Shown: positions 35,314-43,543 of the stretch, one piece after another
How the letters are laid out: each line of letters opens with the position of its first letter
Numbering within the stretch: position 1 is the first letter of the stretch
Origin: Gammaproteobacteria bacterium (ex Lamellibrachia satsuma)
Lineage (GTDB): Bacteria; Pseudomonadota; Gammaproteobacteria; Chromatiales; Chromatiaceae
Length of the DNA: 64,000 bases
Assembly: GCA_019623805.1 (NCBI GenBank)
Contig: CP053680.1
Span: forward strand, 3,884,001 to 3,948,000
Direction of reading: 5' to 3'
The notes under the pieces: model-generated
Seen by the model: only the letters and a program-made list of their open reading frames with translations
What the model was told of the DNA's origin: nothing
Databases searched by the model: none
Translations under genes and position numbers: made by a program

Positions 35314-36639
35314 TTGAACGCATCATCCAACATAAAATTTCACGTCAAACCTGGCGGCAGTCTCACCGGCAGCCTGCGGGTACCGGGTGACAAATCGATC
35401 TCCCACCGCTCCATCATGCTTGGTTCTCTGGCCGAGGGTATGACTGAAGTGACCGGTTTTCTTGAAGGAGAGGACAGTCTGGCGACCCTCAACGCCTTTC
35501 GCCGGATGGGGGTTGAAATAGTGGGGCCGGACGCAGGTAAGGTAGTGATCCACGGCGTCGGTAAACACGGACTCAAGGCGCCGGATGCCCCTCTTGACCT
35601 GGGCAACTCCGGAACCTCGATGCGGCTGCTCTCCGGTCTGCTGGCAGGGCAGGGTTTTGAAGTGACTCTCAGTGGTGACAGTTCTCTCTCCGGACGGCCG
35701 ATGAAACGGGTCACCGAACCCCTGGCGCAGATGGGGGCAAAGATCGATACCGCTGAAGGGGGAACGGCCCCTTTGGTCATACATGCCAATCGCTCGATGC
35801 AGGGCATGGACTACAGATTACCGATGGCCAGTGCCCAGGTGAAATCCTGTGTGCTGCTGGCGGGACTCTATGCGGCAGGGGAAACCTGTATCACCGAACC
35901 GGCGCCGACCCGTGACCATACCGAACGTATGCTGGAGGGGTTCGGTTACGCGATCCGGCGTGAAGGGGCGCGGGTCTGCCTGACTGGCGGAGGAAAGCTG
36001 TCCGCCTGCAATATCGATGTCCCGTCAGACATCTCTTCCGCCACCTTTTTTATGGTTGGCGCCACTATTGCCGAAGGCTCGGATGTCACTCTGGAGCATG
36101 TCGGTATCAACCCGACCCGGGAAGGCGTCATCAATATCTTGCGGCTGATGGGGGCGCAGATCGAGGTCTTCAATGAGCGAACCGTGGGCGGCGAGCCAGT
36201 GGCGGATATCCGGGTGTGTTCCAGTCGGCTCAAAGGCATCCGTATTCCTGAAGATCAGGTGCCCCTGGCCATCGATGAATTCCCGGCAATCTTTGTCGCC
36301 GCCGCCTGTGCCGAGGGGGAGACCATCCTGACCGGCGCCGAGGAGCTGCGGGTCAAGGAGAGTGACCGCATACAGGTGATGGCCGATGGGCTGAATACGT
36401 TGGGCATAGATGCCAAGGCGACGCCTGGCGGCATTGTCATACAGGGTGGGACGATCCAGGGTGGCACGGTCGACAGTCATGGCGATCACCGGATTGCCAT
36501 GTCCTTTGCCATGGCGGCGCTGCGTGCCACAGGAGATATCCACATCGACGACTGCGCCAATGTGAATACCTCGTTTCCCGGCTTTACCGGTCTGGCCGGC
36601 GGGGCAGGGCTGCGGATCAGCAGTTCGGAGGATGCTTGA
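35314..36639 (+). CDS. aroA: 3-phosphoshikimate 1-carboxyvinyltransferase (EPSP synthase)
   Basis: This 441-residue shikimate-pathway enzyme makes the precursor of chorismate. It starts at TTG 35314. Motifs are RVPGDKSISHRSIMLGSLAE (Lys and Ser substrate ligands), DLGNSGTSMRLLSGLLAGQG, GRPMKRVTEPL, and a C-terminal EELRVKESDRI and DSHGDHRIAMSFAM. The GNSGTSMRLL form differs from the GNAGTAMRPL of the E. coli-type enzyme. The aroA-cmk-rpsA-ihfB order that follows is common in gammaproteobacteria. Confidence 0.97.
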   Translation: MNASSNIKFHVKPGGSLTGSLRVPGDKSISHRSIMLGSLAEGMTEVTGFLEGEDSLATLNAFRRMGVEIVGPDAGKVVIHGVGKHGLKAPDAPLDLGNSGTSMRLLSGLLAGQGFEVTLSGDSSLSGRPMKRVTEPLAQMGAKIDTAEGGTAPLVIHANRSMQGMDYRLPMASAQVKSCVLLAGLYAAGETCITEPAPTRDHTERMLEGFGYAIRREGARVCLTGGGKLSACNIDVPSDISSATFFMVGATIAEGSDVTLEHVGINPTREGVINILRLMGAQIEVFNERTVGGEPVADIRVCSSRLKGIRIPEDQVPLAIDEFPAIFVAAACAEGETILTGAEELRVKESDRIQVMADGLNTLGIDAKATPGGIVIQGGTIQGGTVDSHGDHRIAMSFAMAALRATGDIHIDDCANVNTSFPGFTGLAGGAGLRISSSEDA

Positions 36640-36641
36640 GC

Positions 36642-37310
36642 ATGGTTCGGGTGATTACTATCGATGGGCCCTCAGGATCCGGCAAGGGCACCATTACTCA
36701 ACAGGTGGCAGAGGCCACCGGCTGGCGCATTCTTGACAGCGGCGCGATCTACCGAGTGCTGGGCCTGATGGTTGATCGTGCTGGAATCAGTGTCGATCAT
36801 GTCGATAAACTTGCCAAAATGGCGGAAAAGATGCCGCTTGCCTTCGATGGAGAACGGGTTTTGCTGGATGGCGAGGATGTTACTGACGCAATTCGCACCG
36901 AGACTGCAGGAAATGCGGCCTCCAAGGTGGCGGCGGTACCGCAAGTGCGCGCCGCGCTGTTGCAGTGGCAACGCAACTATGCACAAGCGCCCGGTCTGGT
37001 GGCTGATGGGAGGGATATGGGAACGGTCGTCTTCCCCGCAGCGGAGGTCAAAATTTTCCTCACCGCGAGTGCCGAAGAACGTGCCCGTCGTCGCTATAAA
37101 CAGTTGAAAGACAAGGGATTGAGTGTTAATCTCGCCCGTCTCACTACAGAGATCCAGGAGCGTGATGAACGCGACAGGAATCGTAGCGTGGCTCCACTTG
37201 CAGCGTCGGAGACGGCACTGGAACTGGATTCCACTGAGATGACCATTGATGAGGTTGTCGAGAAGGTAATGGAAAAGGTGCGTTTCACCTTTTCCGATCT
37301 CAACGTCTGA
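36642..37310 (+). CDS. cmk: Cytidylate kinase
   Basis: This 222-residue kinase phosphorylates CMP and dCMP. Its P-loop is ITIDGPSGSGKGTITQQVAE, followed by LDSGAIYRVLG, ADGRDMGTVVFPAAEVKIFL with the Arg-Asp-Met-Gly motif, and RARRRYKQL and RDERDRNRSVAPL. I chose ATG 36642, ten bases after GGAGG at 36627-36631; an in-frame TTG at 36636, overlapping the aroA stop, is the alternative and adds two residues. Confidence 0.95.
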   Translation: MVRVITIDGPSGSGKGTITQQVAEATGWRILDSGAIYRVLGLMVDRAGISVDHVDKLAKMAEKMPLAFDGERVLLDGEDVTDAIRTETAGNAASKVAAVPQVRAALLQWQRNYAQAPGLVADGRDMGTVVFPAAEVKIFLTASAEERARRRYKQLKDKGLSVNLARLTTEIQERDERDRNRSVAPLAASETALELDSTEMTIDEVVEKVMEKVRFTFSDLNV

Positions 37311-37435
37311 CCCTCAATGATGCCGGCAGTGGCCGGATAAGCGGCTGGATCGACCAGCTATTTTTTTAACCATTAACCTGGCAGGTTTTTACAACTGCCT
37401 GTGCAACCGTTCAGCGTTGCAGGAAATCCAAACCC

Positions 37436-39112
37436 ATGACCGAAAGTTTTGCAGAATTATTTGAGGAGAGCCTCTCCAATACCCAGCTTCGTCCCGGTGC
37501 CATCGTTATCGGCACGGTGCTGGACATCACCTCCGAATCCGTCATCGTCAACGCCGGACTCAAGTCCGAAGGCGTGATCCCGCGTTCCCAGTTCCTTAAT
37601 TTGGATGGCGAGATCGAAGTCAACATCGGCGATCAGGTTGAAGTCGCCCTGGATGCCGTGGAAGACGGCTTCGGCGCGACCAGGCTCTCCCGTGAAAAGG
37701 CCAAGCGCAACCAGGCCTGGAAAGTGTTGGAAACGGCATTTGAAGCGGAGGAGACCATTCACGGCCGTATCAACGGCAAGGTCAAGGGTGGATTTACCGT
37801 CGAGCTCGGCGATATCCGTGCATTCCTTCCTGGTTCGCTGGTGGACGTACGTCCGGTACGCGACACCGCATATCTCGAAGGCAAGGATCTCGAATTCAAG
37901 GTGATCAAGCTGGATCAGCGCCGCAACAACGTAGTGGTTTCCCGCCGCGCCGTGGTGGAGCAGGAGTACAGCGAAGAGCGCGAGAAGCTGCTGGAGACTC
38001 TGGAAGAGGGTCAGCAGATCAAGGGTATCGTCAAGAACCTTACCGACTACGGTGCCTTCGTGGATCTGGGTGGTATCGACGGCCTGCTGCACATTACCGA
38101 CATGGCCTGGAAGCGCGTCAAGCATCCTTCCGACGTGGTTGAGATCGGTGATGAGATTGATGTCAAAGTCCTCAAATTCGACCGCGAGCGCAACCGTGTC
38201 TCCCTGGGTCTGAAGCAGATGGGCGACGATCCGTGGGTCAATCTGGCTCGCCGTTACCCGGAAAACACCCGCATGTTCGGCAAGATCACCAACATCGCCG
38301 ATTACGGCTGTTTCGTGGAGATCGAAGAGGGTGTCGAAGGTCTGGTTCACGTTTCCGAAATGGATTGGACCAACAAGAACATCCACCCCTCCAAGGTTGT
38401 CAGCCTGGGTGACGAAGTTGAAGTCATGGTGCTGGATATCGACGAAGAGCGTCGTCGTGTCTCCCTCGGCATCAAGCAGTGTAAATCCAATCCCTGGGAT
38501 GAGTTTGCCGCTACCCACAACAAGAACGATCATGTCTCCGGCAACATCAAGTCGATCACCGATTTCGGTATCTTCATCGGCCTGGACGGTGGCATCGATG
38601 GTTTGGTTCATCTCTCCGATATCTCCTGGGATGATGTCGGCGAAGAGGCAGTGCGTGACTTCAAGAAGGGTGATGAGGTTGAAACCGTTGTCCTTTCCGT
38701 CGATCCTGAGCGTGAGCGCATCTCCCTCGGCATCAAGCAGCTTGCGAAAGACCCTTTCTCCGCTTTCGTTGCAGCTAATACCAAGGGCAGCCTTGTGAAC
38801 GGTGTAGTTGCCGAAGTTGATCCTCGAGGTGCTGTCATCACTCTGACTGATGGCGTTGAAGGTTACTTGCGTGCCTCTGAACTCTCCCGCGACCGCGTCG
38901 AAGATGCGCGCAGCGTGTTAAAAGAGGGCGACAAGATTGAGGCGAAGTTCCTTGGTGTCGATCGCAAAAACCGTACTCTCTCTCTCTCTATCAAGGCGAA
39001 GGATGCGGATGAAGAGACTGCAGCTATCAAGGGTTATGCCCGTGATGCGGCAACCAGCGCACCGACCCTCGGTGATTTGCTGAAAGAGCAGATGGACAAC
39101 CAGGGCGACTGA
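37436..39112 (+). CDS. rpsA: 30S ribosomal protein S1
   Basis: This 558-residue protein has six S1 (OB-fold) repeats, roughly at residues 20-86, 104-170, 190-260, 276-346, 363-433 and 450-520. The first two are the divergent ribosome-binding ones; repeats 3-6 carry KNLTDYGAFVDLGGIDGLLH and similar RNA-binding motifs (ADYGCFVEIEEGVEGLVH, TDFGIFIGLDGGIDGLVH). S1 unfolds mRNA leaders for the 30S subunit. The full six-repeat length is typical of proteobacteria. Confidence 0.98.
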   Translation: MTESFAELFEESLSNTQLRPGAIVIGTVLDITSESVIVNAGLKSEGVIPRSQFLNLDGEIEVNIGDQVEVALDAVEDGFGATRLSREKAKRNQAWKVLETAFEAEETIHGRINGKVKGGFTVELGDIRAFLPGSLVDVRPVRDTAYLEGKDLEFKVIKLDQRRNNVVVSRRAVVEQEYSEEREKLLETLEEGQQIKGIVKNLTDYGAFVDLGGIDGLLHITDMAWKRVKHPSDVVEIGDEIDVKVLKFDRERNRVSLGLKQMGDDPWVNLARRYPENTRMFGKITNIADYGCFVEIEEGVEGLVHVSEMDWTNKNIHPSKVVSLGDEVEVMVLDIDEERRRVSLGIKQCKSNPWDEFAATHNKNDHVSGNIKSITDFGIFIGLDGGIDGLVHLSDISWDDVGEEAVRDFKKGDEVETVVLSVDPERERISLGIKQLAKDPFSAFVAANTKGSLVNGVVAEVDPRGAVITLTDGVEGYLRASELSRDRVEDARSVLKEGDKIEAKFLGVDRKNRTLSLSIKAKDADEETAAIKGYARDAATSAPTLGDLLKEQMDNQGD

Positions 39113-39141
39113 TTTTCGATAAATCAGTAGTCTGACAATGC

Positions 39142-39164
39142 GGGGGCCGGGGTTGCCGGCCCCC
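39142..39164. terminator. GC-rich hairpin after rpsA
   Basis: GGGGGCCGG, loop GGTTG, CCGGCCCCC forms a 9-bp all-GC stem, followed by AATAAT rather than a T run. It may partly end rpsA transcripts or protect their 3' ends. ihfB starts 26 bp later. Confidence 0.6.
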
Positions 39165-39189
39165 AATAATCACTGGGAAGCTGATAAGA

Positions 39190-39483
39190 ATGACAAAATC
39201 CGAGTTGATCGAGATAATCTCTAAAGCGCAGAGCCACCTTGCCTATCGGGATGTGGAGCTTGCGGTAAAGTGCATGATCGAGCAGATGAGCCAATCACTC
39301 TCATCTGGTGAACGCATCGAGATCAGGGGTTTTGGCAGTTTTTCACTTCACTATCGGCCGCCGCGTATGGGACGCAATCCAAAGACCGGCAGAACAGTCG
39401 CGCTTTCAGGAAAGTATGTTCCCCATTTCAAACCGGGAAAGGAGCTGCGCGAGCGCGTGAACAGCGCTATTGAGCAAGAGTAG
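39190..39483 (+). CDS. ihfB: Integration host factor subunit beta
   Basis: This 97-residue DNA-bending protein pairs with IHF-alpha. It begins MTKSELIEIISKAQSHLAYR and holds the DNABII signature GFGSFSLHYRPPRMGRNPKT, with the intercalating Pro in the beta arm, then VPHFKPGKELRERVN. The rpsA-ihfB adjacency distinguishes it from HU. Confidence 0.96.
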   Translation: MTKSELIEIISKAQSHLAYRDVELAVKCMIEQMSQSLSSGERIEIRGFGSFSLHYRPPRMGRNPKTGRTVALSGKYVPHFKPGKELRERVNSAIEQE

Positions 39484-39555
39484 CTGTCTGGCCCACCAGT
39501 CAGCCGATTTCCCTGTTGCTGCTCTTTATAGCAGTAACCCTTTCCGGACTTCCCG

Positions 39556-41091
39556 TCAGACTTTGAGTGGCCCACAGGGGATATAGCCGCTCGCTTTGTC
39601 ATCGCTTTTCAACTCAGCCCGCAACCGTTCGACAATCGTTCGGAGTACGGTGACACGGGCATATTTTTTGTCGTTTCCTGGGATCAGATGCCAAGGCGCA
39701 AATTCTGTGCTTGTGCGGATCACCATCTCGTTGACCGCCAGTTTGTACTCCTCCCACTTCTCCCGGTTTCTCCAGTCTTCATCGGTTATTTTGTGCTGTT
39801 TGTATGGCGTGGCCTTGCGGGCCTCAAAACGGGCGAGTTGTTCGTCGGCGCTGATATGCAGCCAGAACTTCATGACGATGATGCCGTTTTCCGACATCTG
39901 CTGCTCGAACTGATTGATCTCTGAGTAGGCGCGTTGCCACTCGGGATCACTGGCAAAACCTTCGACCCGTTCCACCAGCACACGGCCATACCAGGAGCGG
40001 TCGAAGATGGTCATGCGGCCAGCCCGGGGCAGATGACGCCAGAAACGCCATAGATAGTGGTGCGCCTTCTCCTCATCGGTGGGTGCAGCAATGGGAATGG
40101 TTCGATAGAGACGGGCATCAACTGCGCTGGTAAGACGCCGGATGGCGCCGCCCTTACCCCCGGCATCGACGCCCTCGAACACCAATACACAGGAACGCCT
40201 TTTCTGGTATGCCTTCCAGGCCAGTTCGTTGGCTTCGGCTTGTAGTTTCTTGAGTTCGGATTTGTAGAGGTCTCTTTCCTTCGTTTTTGAGAGATCGACT
40301 TGATCGAGCAGGGTAATCTGCGCCGATGCCTGATTCGGCAGTGTGGGGGCATGAGACGTGGCCGGGATGCAAAGAGGTTGAGGCGTCTCCAGGCGGGATT
40401 TCATCGCCTCCAACAGTGTCCGTCCAACAGTGAGATCACGGTAACGCTTGTCAGTGGCCTCGATCATATACCAGGGGGTGGCGCCTGTGTCTGTGTGCCG
40501 GATGACACGTTCCGCCACCTTTTCAAAATGGCGGTACTGTTGGCTGAAACGGGCTTTTTTGGGCAGCATTTTCCAGCGGCTCTTGTCATCTCTGGAAAGG
40601 CTTTTCAGCCGTTTCTTTTGTATCGTTTCCGGCAGGTGAAACCAGAACTTCAGTATTAATGTGCCATCTTCCGTGAGCATGCGTTCAAAGTCGGCGATAC
40701 GATTTAACTCGGCATCCAGTTGGGCGTCGTCACACCGGTCGCGAAATCTGTGTTCGATGGGTGCCAGATACCAGCCGCCGAAGAGGATGCTGATATCCCC
40801 TTTCGGAGCCAGAGTGCGCCAAAAGCGCCAATAGCGGGGGCGTGCCTGCTCCTCATCGGTCTGGTCCCAGAAGGCGAAAGTCTGCACATTACGGGGGTCG
40901 AGCCACTCATTGAGGCGATTGACAACCCCACCTTTACCCGCACCTTCAACCCCCGCAACGATAATTACAACGGAAGTATTGGTCTTCCGGATCTCTCGTT
41001 GTACGCGAAGTAGTTCGGTGCGCAGATCGGGCTCTTCCGCCTTGTAGTCTTCTTTAGTGACTTTCCGACCGACTTTGGTGGCTTCGAACAT
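39556..41091 (-). CDS. pap: Polyphosphate:AMP phosphotransferase, two-domain PPK2
   Basis: This 511-residue protein has two PPK2 domains. The first carries Walker A GVEGAGKGGVVNRLNEWLDP and WFHLPETIQKKRLKSL. The second carries GVDAGGKGGAIRRLTSAVDA, FDRSWYGRVLVERVEGF and KFWLHISADEQLARFEAR. Two-domain (class II) PPK2 enzymes convert AMP to ADP using polyphosphate; in them the C-terminal domain is usually the active one. The start at 41091 is behind AGGAGAG; an upstream in-frame ATG at 41142 lacks such a site. It is divergent from the lexA-like gene. Confidence 0.93.
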   Translation of the reverse strand: MFEATKVGRKVTKEDYKAEEPDLRTELLRVQREIRKTNTSVVIIVAGVEGAGKGGVVNRLNEWLDPRNVQTFAFWDQTDEEQARPRYWRFWRTLAPKGDISILFGGWYLAPIEHRFRDRCDDAQLDAELNRIADFERMLTEDGTLILKFWFHLPETIQKKRLKSLSRDDKSRWKMLPKKARFSQQYRHFEKVAERVIRHTDTGATPWYMIEATDKRYRDLTVGRTLLEAMKSRLETPQPLCIPATSHAPTLPNQASAQITLLDQVDLSKTKERDLYKSELKKLQAEANELAWKAYQKRRSCVLVFEGVDAGGKGGAIRRLTSAVDARLYRTIPIAAPTDEEKAHHYLWRFWRHLPRAGRMTIFDRSWYGRVLVERVEGFASDPEWQRAYSEINQFEQQMSENGIIVMKFWLHISADEQLARFEARKATPYKQHKITDEDWRNREKWEEYKLAVNEMVIRTSTEFAPWHLIPGNDKKYARVTVLRTIVERLRAELKSDDKASGYIPCGPLKV

Positions 41092-41235
41092 GGTGCTCTC
41101 TCCTGGGTGCTCAGTCTGTAATCCATGCTTCAGGACGAACATTTAAGATTAGTTGCTTACGGGATGAATCGCTATCGGCAATTGCGGGAAACAGCAGTGT
41201 GGTTGCTCATGATCAATTGGAAACGCCATCATCTG

Positions 41236-41290
41236 TTTACAGTTCTCTAAATGTTCTCTATTATTTTAGGATAGAGAACATTTAGAGAAC
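41236..41290 (+). promoter_or_regulatory. Promoter of the lexA-like gene with double GTTC-N7-GTTC operator
   Basis: TTTACA (41236-41241) and TATTAT (41259-41264), 17 bp apart, form a good sigma-70 promoter. The spacer holds GTTC-N7-GTTC (41242-41256). A mirrored GAAC-N7-GAAC lies at 41276-41290. Together they make a perfect 20-bp inverted repeat (41242-41261 and 41271-41290) with a 9-bp centre, ending 4 bp before the start codon. GTTC-N7-GTTC is the operator form known for alphaproteobacterial LexA, not the CTGT-N8-ACAG of most gammaproteobacteria. Confidence 0.9.
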
Positions 41291-41294
41291 AATT

Positions 41295-41900
41295 ATGTTG
41301 AGCAAAAGTCACCTGAAGTCCCTGAGCTTTATTCGTGAATTTATCCTCCACGAAGGTTATGCCCCGACTTTGAGCGAAATTGCACTGGGAATTGGTATTC
41401 GCTCCAAAGGCGTGGTGCATCGTTATGTACAGGCATTGGCCCAAGAAGGTGTCATCGAACTGCATGCCGGGCGCAAGCGGGGCATTACCTTGCCGGGGCC
41501 GAGTAAAGCTCGGGATATGACGCTGCCGCTGGCCGGACGCATTGCAGCGGGGCGGCCGATCGAGGCGATTGAGGATCAGGTACGGGTGGATCTGGCCGCC
41601 TTTTTTATCGGTCCTGGGCGCTTTGCGCTGCAGGTCTGTGGTGATTCGATGGAGGAGGCCGGTATCCTCGATGGCGATATGGTGGTGGTTGCGCAACAGG
41701 AGCATGCCGCCGATGGGGACATCGTGGTGGCACTGATTGACAATGAAGAGGCGACGCTGAAATACCTGCGGCGGAATCCGCAGGGTGACATCAGTCTGAT
41801 TCCCGCCAACAGCGCCATGGCACCCATGGTTTATGCTGCTGAGCGGGTGCGTATCCAGGGCGTGGTGGTGGGGCAGCTGCGTACCTATGGGAAGCGTTGA
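41295..41900 (+). CDS. lexA: LexA-like self-cleaving repressor
   Basis: This 201-residue protein combines an N-terminal winged helix-turn-helix (about 8-60) with a C-terminal S24 protease domain. The cleavage site is Ala80-Gly81 in PLAGRIAAG, Ser118 lies in VCGDSMEEAG, and Lys156 in EATLKYLRR. The recognition helix reads RSKGVVHRYVQAL. That is closer to the RSKSGIHR type I recall for alphaproteobacterial LexA than to the RSPNAAEEHLKAL of E. coli. This agrees with the operator in its own promoter. It overlaps the polymerase gene by one base. Whether it is the cell's only LexA or a cassette-specific one is not decidable here. Confidence 0.9.
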   Translation: MLSKSHLKSLSFIREFILHEGYAPTLSEIALGIGIRSKGVVHRYVQALAQEGVIELHAGRKRGITLPGPSKARDMTLPLAGRIAAGRPIEAIEDQVRVDLAAFFIGPGRFALQVCGDSMEEAGILDGDMVVVAQQEHAADGDIVVALIDNEEATLKYLRRNPQGDISLIPANSAMAPMVYAAERVRIQGVVVGQLRTYGKR

Positions 41901-43138
41901 TGACGACTCTGGAGGATAGGCGCTGGCGGCGTGTCATCATTCTGATGGATATGGATGCCTTCTTTGCTTCGGTGGAGCAACGGGATCATCCAGAGTGGCG
42001 GGGACGGGCGATCGGCATCACCAACGGCCAGCGTGGCACCTGCATCATCACCTGCTCCTACGAGGCGCGTGCCCTGGGGATAAAAACCGGCATGCGGGTC
42101 AGGGAGGCGCTACAGATCTGTCCGGATTTTATCCAGGTACCTGCCTCCCCTGAACGGTACGCTGCAGTTTCCACCCGCATCATGCGTGTCCTGCGGACGA
42201 TCACGCCGGATCTGGAGATTTTCTCCGTAGATGAGGCATTCCTCGATGTCACGCATTGTCAGCGGCTCTATGGATCGCCAGAGCGGATAGGGCGTCTGGT
42301 AAAAACGCGGGTGGAGACGGCTTCTGGCGTGCGCTGCTCAGTGGGCGTGAGCGGGGATAAGACAACGGCGAAGTGGGCGGCCAAGCAGGGCAAGCCGGAT
42401 GGGTTTGTGCTGATTCCGCCCTGGGAGGCCAGATATCGCCTGCGGGGAGTGCCGGTCACGGAACTCTGTGGTATTGCAGATGGGGTCGGCCGCTATCTGG
42501 CGGAGCGGGGTGTCTATCGTTGTGGTGACATGTCACGGCTGCCGATCGGTGAACTTGGCCGGCGTTTCGGCAATCAGGGAAGGCGTATCTGGTATATGTG
42601 CCAGGGGGAAGATCCGGATCGGGTGGAGACCCGGGTGGCACCGCCAAAGTCCATCGGTCACGGCAAGGTAATGCCGCCGGATACGCGGGACCTGGAGATA
42701 ATCCAGATATTTTTGCTGCATATGAGCGAGAAGGTGGCAGCCCGGTTACGCAGACATGAACTGCAGGCCAGCCGCTTCTTTGTGGGGCTCCGGGCGGGAT
42801 GGGGGTGGATTGGCGCCAAGAGGGCTACCCCCCTGCCGACGAGTGACGGGAGGCGGATCATGGCGTTGTGTCGCGAAACCTTGCGTGAGCAGTGGCAGGG
42901 AGAGGGTGTCTCCCAGGTTCAGGTCACGGCCTTGGATCCTCGACCGGTTTGCGAACAGCTGGAGCTTTTTGGCATGGATGAGCAGGTGGAGTCAGACGCG
43001 TTGCATCAGGTGGTGGATCAAACCAACGCACGCTATGGCGAGTTTGCTATTGCACCCGCTCGCCTGCTCAAACGATCTGATATGCCGAATGTCATCGCAC
43101 CCTCCTGGAAACCCTTTGGGCACCGTCAGAGCATTTGA
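41900..43138 (+). CDS. Y-family DNA polymerase (DinB/UmuC-like)
   Basis: This 412-residue translesion polymerase starts at ATG 41900 within TGATG; a TTG three bases upstream is in frame. Palm-domain catalytic residues are in ILMDMDAFFASVEQRDHPEW (Asp17 and Asp19) and IFSVDEAFLDVTHCQRL. The GDKTTAKWAAKQGKPDG finger/palm segment is typical. Near the C-terminus QLELF is a consensus beta-clamp binding peptide. It is co-transcribed with the self-cleaving repressor, forming a compact damage-inducible mutagenesis unit. DinB (Pol IV) is the nearest known type. Confidence 0.92.
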   Translation: MTTLEDRRWRRVIILMDMDAFFASVEQRDHPEWRGRAIGITNGQRGTCIITCSYEARALGIKTGMRVREALQICPDFIQVPASPERYAAVSTRIMRVLRTITPDLEIFSVDEAFLDVTHCQRLYGSPERIGRLVKTRVETASGVRCSVGVSGDKTTAKWAAKQGKPDGFVLIPPWEARYRLRGVPVTELCGIADGVGRYLAERGVYRCGDMSRLPIGELGRRFGNQGRRIWYMCQGEDPDRVETRVAPPKSIGHGKVMPPDTRDLEIIQIFLLHMSEKVAARLRRHELQASRFFVGLRAGWGWIGAKRATPLPTSDGRRIMALCRETLREQWQGEGVSQVQVTALDPRPVCEQLELFGMDEQVESDALHQVVDQTNARYGEFAIAPARLLKRSDMPNVIAPSWKPFGHRQSI

Positions 43139-43145
43139 TGCGGGG

Positions 43146-43328
43146 CTATCTCACCATCATGATCAACAGGACCACAAACCCCACTATCGCTGCCAGCGGC
43201 AGCACCACGGCCTGCCAATCGCCTTTCTCCGCCTTTGGGCCGTTTTGGCTCCAGTGTTTGTAGGCTGGCCACATGAAAAACAGCATCATCACAACGCCTG
43301 CCGCGGCAAGTATTTTCATCCAATCCAT
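43146..43328 (-). CDS. Small membrane protein, unknown
   Basis: This 60-residue protein has two hydrophobic spans (ILAAAGVVMMLFFMWPAY and VVLPLAAIVGFVVLLIMMV) separated by a charged loop with a KHWSQNGPKAEKGDW stretch. The hydrophobic pattern and a start right at the edge of the intergenic region argue for a real gene. No function is recognisable. It converges on the polymerase gene with 7 bp between stop codons. Confidence 0.7.
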   Translation of the reverse strand: MDWMKILAAAGVVMMLFFMWPAYKHWSQNGPKAEKGDWQAVVLPLAAIVGFVVLLIMMVR

Positions 43329-43349
43329 AATCTTTCTACCTGATTAATC

Positions 43350-43460
43350 GTCATCTCGACCGTAGGGAGAGATCTCAAACTACAGAGCGCATAGTAGGTT
43401 TTGAGGTATGAGATTTCTTACTACCCTAAAGGACTTCCCGCGGTCGGGTTCGAAATAACA
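43350..43460. repeat. Dispersed long palindrome, copy 5 (right arm decayed)
   Basis: A clean left arm, GTCATCTCGACCGTAGGGAG to GATCTC (43351-43376), is followed by CTACAGAG and GGTATGAGATTTCT as in copy 2. The right arm is interrupted by extra bases and ends near GGTTCGAAATAACA. It lies upstream of the small membrane protein. Confidence 0.75.
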
Positions 43461-43498
43461 ACAACCCAATTGACCAGAGGTACCCCAATAAGAAAAAA

Positions 43499-43516
43499 CC
43501 CCGGCACAGGCCGGGG
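43499..43516 (-). terminator. Rho-independent terminator of the BI-1 family gene
   Basis: A 7-bp stem CCCCGGC / GCCGGGG with a four-base loop is followed on the minus strand by a T run (complement of A at 43493-43498). It lies 27 bp past the stop codon of the gene at 43544-44215. Confidence 0.85.
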
Positions 43517-43543
43517 CTTTAAGATACAACATCAAGCGGCTAC

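Noticed and set aside
37457..38611. 384-codon open frame on the minus strand
   Set aside because: Entirely antisense to rpsA, and its repetitive Asp/His/Val-rich composition mirrors the S1 repeats.
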